27,081 bases of DNA from NCBI GenBank assembly GCA_003561595.1, contig PWWF01000399.1, positions 1 to 27,081 of the forward strand, read 5' to 3'. Positions 24,006 to 27,081 of the stretch are shown here, piece after piece. Below the pieces are notes generated by a model that was not told the DNA's origin, did no database searches, and worked only from the letters and a program-made list of their open reading frames with translations. How positions within the stretch are numbered: the stretch's first letter is position 1; each line of letters begins with the position of its first letter. A program made the translations under genes and the position numbers. This DNA comes from Paracoccaceae bacterium. Its GTDB lineage: Bacteria; Pseudomonadota; Alphaproteobacteria; Rhodobacterales; Rhodobacteraceae.

Positions 24006-24632
24006 TCAGCGAAAGCCGTGCTGGCGCAGGCAGGTCGCGCTGTAGATTTGCCCGCCCCCCTGCGGACGCACACGGCAGGTCGATGGCAGATCGCGCAGCC
24101 GCGAACCTTGCAGGCAGCTTGCGCGGTAGCCGACATGGCGCTGCCCGCGATAGGTGTAATGCAGGCGGCATTGACCTGGCAGCGTGGCCGAAGGCTGGCG
24201 CTGCCGCCCCGGCGCGGCATAGGGGCGGTCAAGCTGCGCATGTTCCACGCACCGGGCGCGATAGACGGTGCGGTTGCCGCGATTGGTGCGGATAACCTCG
24301 TGGCAGCGCTTCGGCAGGCGCGTCACCCCGGCAGAGCGCAGGCAGCCCGCATGATAGACCTCGACATGTTTGCCACGGATGCGCAGCGTTTCGCGGCACT
24401 GGCGCGGCAGCCCGTAGTCATTCAACGGCGGGCGACCGGACATACCCCCTGATGAGCGTGTCGCCGCATGCACGACAATGGCCACGGCAGTGGCCCCCAG
24501 CAACAGCCGCAGCAAGGTATCATCCGACGCGCGCGCCGGGCTGGCGGAACTGGCCAGCGCGGCCAAGGCGATGGCCGTGGCGCCAAGCAATGTGGTCAGG
24601 CGGTGTCGCAAGACAGACAGACGGGCAGGCAT
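24006..24632 (-). CDS. exported protein with four Cys-pair repeats, function unknown
   Basis: A 208-residue protein I do not recognise. Residues 1-35 form a signal peptide (cleavage likely after SPARA), followed by a second hydrophobic segment (41-57, LRLLLGATAVAIVVHAA) that could anchor it. From residue 75 to the end there are four repeats, each beginning L-P-x-x-C and ending in a second Cys preceded by a Tyr: Cys79/97, Cys110/128, Cys155/173 and Cys186/201. In the first three the cysteines are exactly 18 apart. Basic and aromatic residues fill the repeats. The pattern suggests four small disulfide-closed beta hairpins in the periplasm or outside. An AAGGA site precedes the ATG at 24632. It is divergent from the next small exported gene and 55 bases upstream of rnhB. 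Confidence 0.8.
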   Translation of the reverse strand: MPARLSVLRHRLTTLLGATAIALAALASSASPARASDDTLLRLLLGATAVAIVVHAATRSSGGMSGRPPLNDYGLPRQCRETLRIRGKHVEVYHAGCLRSAGVTRLPKRCHEVIRTNRGNRTVYRARCVEHAQLDRPYAAPGRQRQPSATLPGQCRLHYTYRGQRHVGYRASCLQGSRLRDLPSTCRVRPQGGGQIYSATCLRQHGFR

Positions 24633-24785
24633 GGGACATTCCTTTCAAGACATGTGTCAGACATGCGACCAGCCTGCCCTGCCCCGCGCGCGCCGCTCAA
24701 TAACCGCAGTCTGCTATCGGATAACATGCGCCCCGACGGCCTGCCGATATTGAATAACCGCCCGCCCGGTGCCAAGCTTTCCGTC

Positions 24786-25079
24786 ATGAAACAGTTGCTC
24801 ATCATATCCGCCCTGTTCCTGGGGATGACGCTTGCGGGACAAGCCTCGGCCCAGTGTTTCGCGGATTACAAGGCCAAGCAGGACAATCCGTTGCGCCTGC
24901 AATACGGGATTGTCGAACTGCCCCGCGATGCCTGCGGCTCGCATGAGGCCGCGACGGAATATGCCCGCCCGGTGATCGCGCAATCGGGCTGGACCCTGTT
25001 GCAGATCGAGTCCCTGTTCGATGAAACCGAATTCCAGCGCCGGAGTGCCAATGCAAGCGCCATCCATCGCCGCCAGTGA
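24786..25079 (+). CDS. small exported protein, function unknown
   Basis: A 97-residue protein with a clear signal peptide (MKQLLIISALFLGMTLAGQA, cleavage after SAQASA-like ASA near residue 22) and a mature part starting QCFADYKAKQDNPLRLQYG. It has two mature cysteines (positions 24 and 50), able to form one disulfide. Similar small exported proteins are, as I recall, conserved and uncharacterised in Rhodobacteraceae. An upstream in-frame ATG at 24726 exists, but the signal peptide starts at 24786; no strong ribosome binding site precedes either. Its last 29 bases overlap the start of the membrane winged-helix gene, suggesting translational coupling. Confidence 0.75.
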   Translation: MKQLLIISALFLGMTLAGQASAQCFADYKAKQDNPLRLQYGIVELPRDACGSHEAATEYARPVIAQSGWTLLQIESLFDETEFQRRSANASAIHRRQ

Positions 25080-25755
25080 CCTCTCGCGCCTTGGCAACCG
25101 GGCCGTGATCTGGGGTATCGCCGCTATCGTGGGCGTGCTGGTGCTGACCGCCGTGTTGCTGTTTCTGAACCTGCCCGATGCCGGGGCCTTCAACGCGCGG
25201 GTGGAGCGTGTCTTTGTCGAGAATGCGGACCTGACCAGCCAGGCCGAAATCCGGCTGCTGGAAATCCTTGCGCAATCGGGCACGGCATTTTCGGAAACGC
25301 TGGTATCCTACCGTGTGGTGATCTTTGTGCTGCTGGTCTTTGCCACCGGGTTGCTGGTGACATCGCTGGTGATGATCGTGCTGTTGATCACGCTGAACAA
25401 GCGCCTTGCCATGGTCGAGAAACAGGGGCTGCAAGTGTCGCAACTGGTGATCGACCGGGCCACCAATGCGGTGGCGATCAATGACATGGAGTTCAAGCTG
25501 ACGCCTGCCGCCGTGGAAACCCTGGCGGTGCTGGCCGAAGCGCGCATTGATGATGAGGTTTTATCCGGCGCAGCCATCGAGGCCATGATCTCTGGCCGGC
25601 AAGAGGCCGATTGCGATGAAGCCGCAGGCGCCACACGCATCAAACGGCTGCGCGACACGCTGGGCAACCAGTTGGTCAGCGAGGTTCTGGTCAAGAATAT
25701 CGCGCGTCAGGGCTATATGCTGGCCATCGACCGCAAGGTGATTTCCCTGCGCTGA
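25051..25755 (+). CDS. membrane-anchored winged-helix protein, putative transcription regulator
   Basis: A 234-residue protein with two membrane segments (about 18-40 and 89-116) framing a periplasmic stretch of roughly 48 residues. Basic residues flanking the spans place both ends in the cytoplasm. The C-terminal region (about 143-228) resembles the OmpR/PhoB-type winged-helix domain: FKLTPAAVETLAVLAEAR, then ATRIKRLRDTLGNQ in the recognition-helix position and NIARQGYMLA as the wing, like the I-x-R-L-R-x-x-L...GVGYRL pattern of the family. A GGAG site precedes the ATG at 25051. It overlaps the upstream exported-protein gene. A membrane-bound regulator sensing a periplasmic signal is inferred; DNA binding is not shown. 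The CadC/ToxR order (DNA-binding domain first) is reversed here. Confidence 0.7.
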   Translation: MQAPSIAASDLSRLGNRAVIWGIAAIVGVLVLTAVLLFLNLPDAGAFNARVERVFVENADLTSQAEIRLLEILAQSGTAFSETLVSYRVVIFVLLVFATGLLVTSLVMIVLLITLNKRLAMVEKQGLQVSQLVIDRATNAVAINDMEFKLTPAAVETLAVLAEARIDDEVLSGAAIEAMISGRQEADCDEAAGATRIKRLRDTLGNQLVSEVLVKNIARQGYMLAIDRKVISLR

Positions 25756-25822
25756 CCCGCCAGCACTTGCACCTGCCCGTGACCGGTGCCAGATATTCGG
25801 GTAACGCATAGGGAGACGCGCA

Positions 25823-27081
25823 ATGCAGGACAAACGGCAATTCTATATCGACGGGGTCTGGTGCGATCCGGTCGCAGGGCAGGATCTGGATGTCATCGAC
25901 CCCTCGACCGAGGAAGCCTGCGCCGTCATCTCGCTGGGGGGTGCAGCCGATACTGACATGGCCGTGGCCGCCGCCAAGGCCGCCCTGCCCGGCTGGCTGC
26001 ATTCCGACCCGGCCGAACGGCTGGCACTGGTGAAGCGCATCGCAGAGGTCTATGACGAGCGCGCCGAGGATATGGCGCAGGCGATCAGTCTGGAAATGGG
26101 CGCCCCGATCGATCTGGCGCGCGGCAGCCAGGTGGGTGCGGGAAGCTCGCATATCAAGAATTTCATCAAGGCGTTTGAACAGATCCGCTTTGTCGAGCCG
26201 CTGGGCGATCATGCCCCCAATGACCGCATCATCCGCGAAGGTGTGGGCGTCTGCGCGCTGATCACGCCGTGGAACTGGCCCATGAATCAGGTCACGCTCA
26301 AGGTCATTCCGGCCCTGCTGGCAGGCTGTACGATGGTGCTGAAACCCTCGGAAATCGCACCGCTCTCGGGCATTGTCTGGGCCGAAATCATGGATGCCGC
26401 AGGCACCCCCAAAGGCGTGTTCAACATGGTCAATGGCGACGGGCCGGGGGTGGGCACGCAGCTCTCAGGCCACACGGATGTCGATATGGTCAGCTTCACC
26501 GGGTCCACCCGCGCAGGCATTGCGATTTCCAAGAACGCCGCCGAAACGCTGAAACGCGTTCATCTGGAACTGGGCGGCAAGGGCGCGAACCTGATCTTTG
26601 CCGATGCCGATGACCGCGCCGTGCAGCGCGGGGTCGCGCATTGCTTCCAGAACACGGGCCAGTCCTGCAACGCGCCGACCCGGATGCTGGTGGAACGGTC
26701 AATCTATGACCAGACGGTGGAGCAGGCGCGCGAACTGGCCGAGGGCACGCGCGTCGGCCCCGCGTCCGAGAGCGGCAAGCATATCGGCCCCTTGGTCAGC
26801 CAGACGCAATTCGACAAGGTGCAGGACCTGATCCAGAAAGGGATGGATGAGGGCGCGCGCCTGGTCGCCGGGGGGCTGGGCCGCCCCGAGGGCGTCAATC
26901 GCGGCTATTTCGTCCGCCCCACGGTCTTTGCCGATGTCACCAATGACATGACCATCGCGCGCGAGGAGATATTCGGCCCGGTCCTGTCGATCCTGCCCTT
27001 TGACAGCGAGGAAGAGGCCATCGCCATCGCCAATGACACCGTCTATGGGCTGACCAACTACGTCCAGAGCGAGGATGGCGC
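25823..27081 (+). CDS. aldehyde dehydrogenase family protein (3' end outside window)
   Basis: The first 419 residues of an NAD(P)-dependent aldehyde dehydrogenase. Catalytic features are visible: TPWNWP with Asn152, Lys174 in MVLKPSE for cofactor binding, FTGST (226-230), the general-base Glu249 in HLELGGKGAN, and nucleophile Cys282 in GQSCNAPTRM. The sequence continues with GPVLSILPF and the NDTVYGLTNYVQS block at the window edge. This NAD-dependent branch oxidises many aldehydes; substrate is not predictable. The ATG at 25823 has a GGGAG site. It lies 67 bases after the winged-helix gene on the same strand. Confidence 0.93.
   Translation, partial: MQDKRQFYIDGVWCDPVAGQDLDVIDPSTEEACAVISLGGAADTDMAVAAAKAALPGWLHSDPAERLALVKRIAEVYDERAEDMAQAISLEMGAPIDLARGSQVGAGSSHIKNFIKAFEQIRFVEPLGDHAPNDRIIREGVGVCALITPWNWPMNQVTLKVIPALLAGCTMVLKPSEIAPLSGIVWAEIMDAAGTPKGVFNMVNGDGPGVGTQLSGHTDVDMVSFTGSTRAGIAISKNAAETLKRVHLELGGKGANLIFADADDRAVQRGVAHCFQNTGQSCNAPTRMLVERSIYDQTVEQARELAEGTRVGPASESGKHIGPLVSQTQFDKVQDLIQKGMDEGARLVAGGLGRPEGVNRGYFVRPTVFADVTNDMTIAREEIFGPVLSILPFDSEEEAIAIANDTVYGLTNYVQSEDG

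Noticed and set aside
24649..24760. Repeated AGACATG and AATAACCGC words in the divergent gap before the exported proteins
   Set aside because: Short words repeated only twice with no regular spacing; not enough to call operators.

Overview
The window is a dense, GC-rich stretch of chromosome. Its gene content and gene order point to an alphaproteobacterium of the family Rhodobacteraceae (Rhodobacter / Roseinatronobacter-like). Support comes from an rpoE-chrR pair placed divergently from an FAD oxidoreductase / DUF1365 / MFS / DUF3833 / SDR operon, which is the layout of the Rhodobacter sphaeroides singlet-oxygen locus. Further support comes from a CcrM-type GANTC methyltransferase next to rnhB, a ribBX-ribH-nusB-aat cluster, a 'gene-transfer-release' type holin with its muramidase, an NDUFA12-type complex I accessory gene, and an SdhAF4-type (DUF1674) gene. 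Species calls are inference from remembered families; no search was run.

Layout. 1-2.6 kb: a truncated heparinase II/III-family gene, rsmB and a divergent SdhAF4-type gene. 2.6-3.2 kb: a 616-base stretch with no supportable gene. 3.2-5.6 kb: rpoH, an rluD-type pseudouridine synthase, and a small DUF6476-type membrane protein whose start codon overlaps the rluD start on the other strand. 5.7-8.5 kb: an MBL-fold hydrolase, selO and msrB. 8.7-12.3 kb: NDUFA12, a possible 32-residue Arg-rich ORF and a DUF2155 protein on the plus strand, converging on ribBX-ribH-nusB-aat. 12.5-13.6 kb: muramidase plus holin. 13.7-14.1 kb: DUF3775 protein.

14.1-20.2 kb is the most coherent system: five tightly overlapping minus-strand genes (FAD oxidoreductase, DUF1365, MFS, DUF3833, SDR) divergent from rpoE-chrR. 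The two units are fed by two matching promoter motifs (TGATCC, 17 bases, GTAGAC), one facing each way. This implies that RpoE drives both units and ChrR restrains it, as in the known singlet-oxygen response.

20.3-27.1 kb: a gamma-glutamyltransferase-family gene; a perfect 20-bp inverted repeat whose loop holds a G-quadruplex motif; ccrM with three GANTC sites packed into its leader; rnhB; an exported protein made of four Cys-pair repeats; a small exported protein overlapping the gene of a membrane-anchored winged-helix protein; and the start of an aldehyde dehydrogenase gene cut by the window edge. The last two points before the dehydrogenase (Cys-repeat protein and membrane winged-helix pair) are the best candidates for something not yet described. 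No insertion sequence, CRISPR array, tRNA or rRNA was seen.
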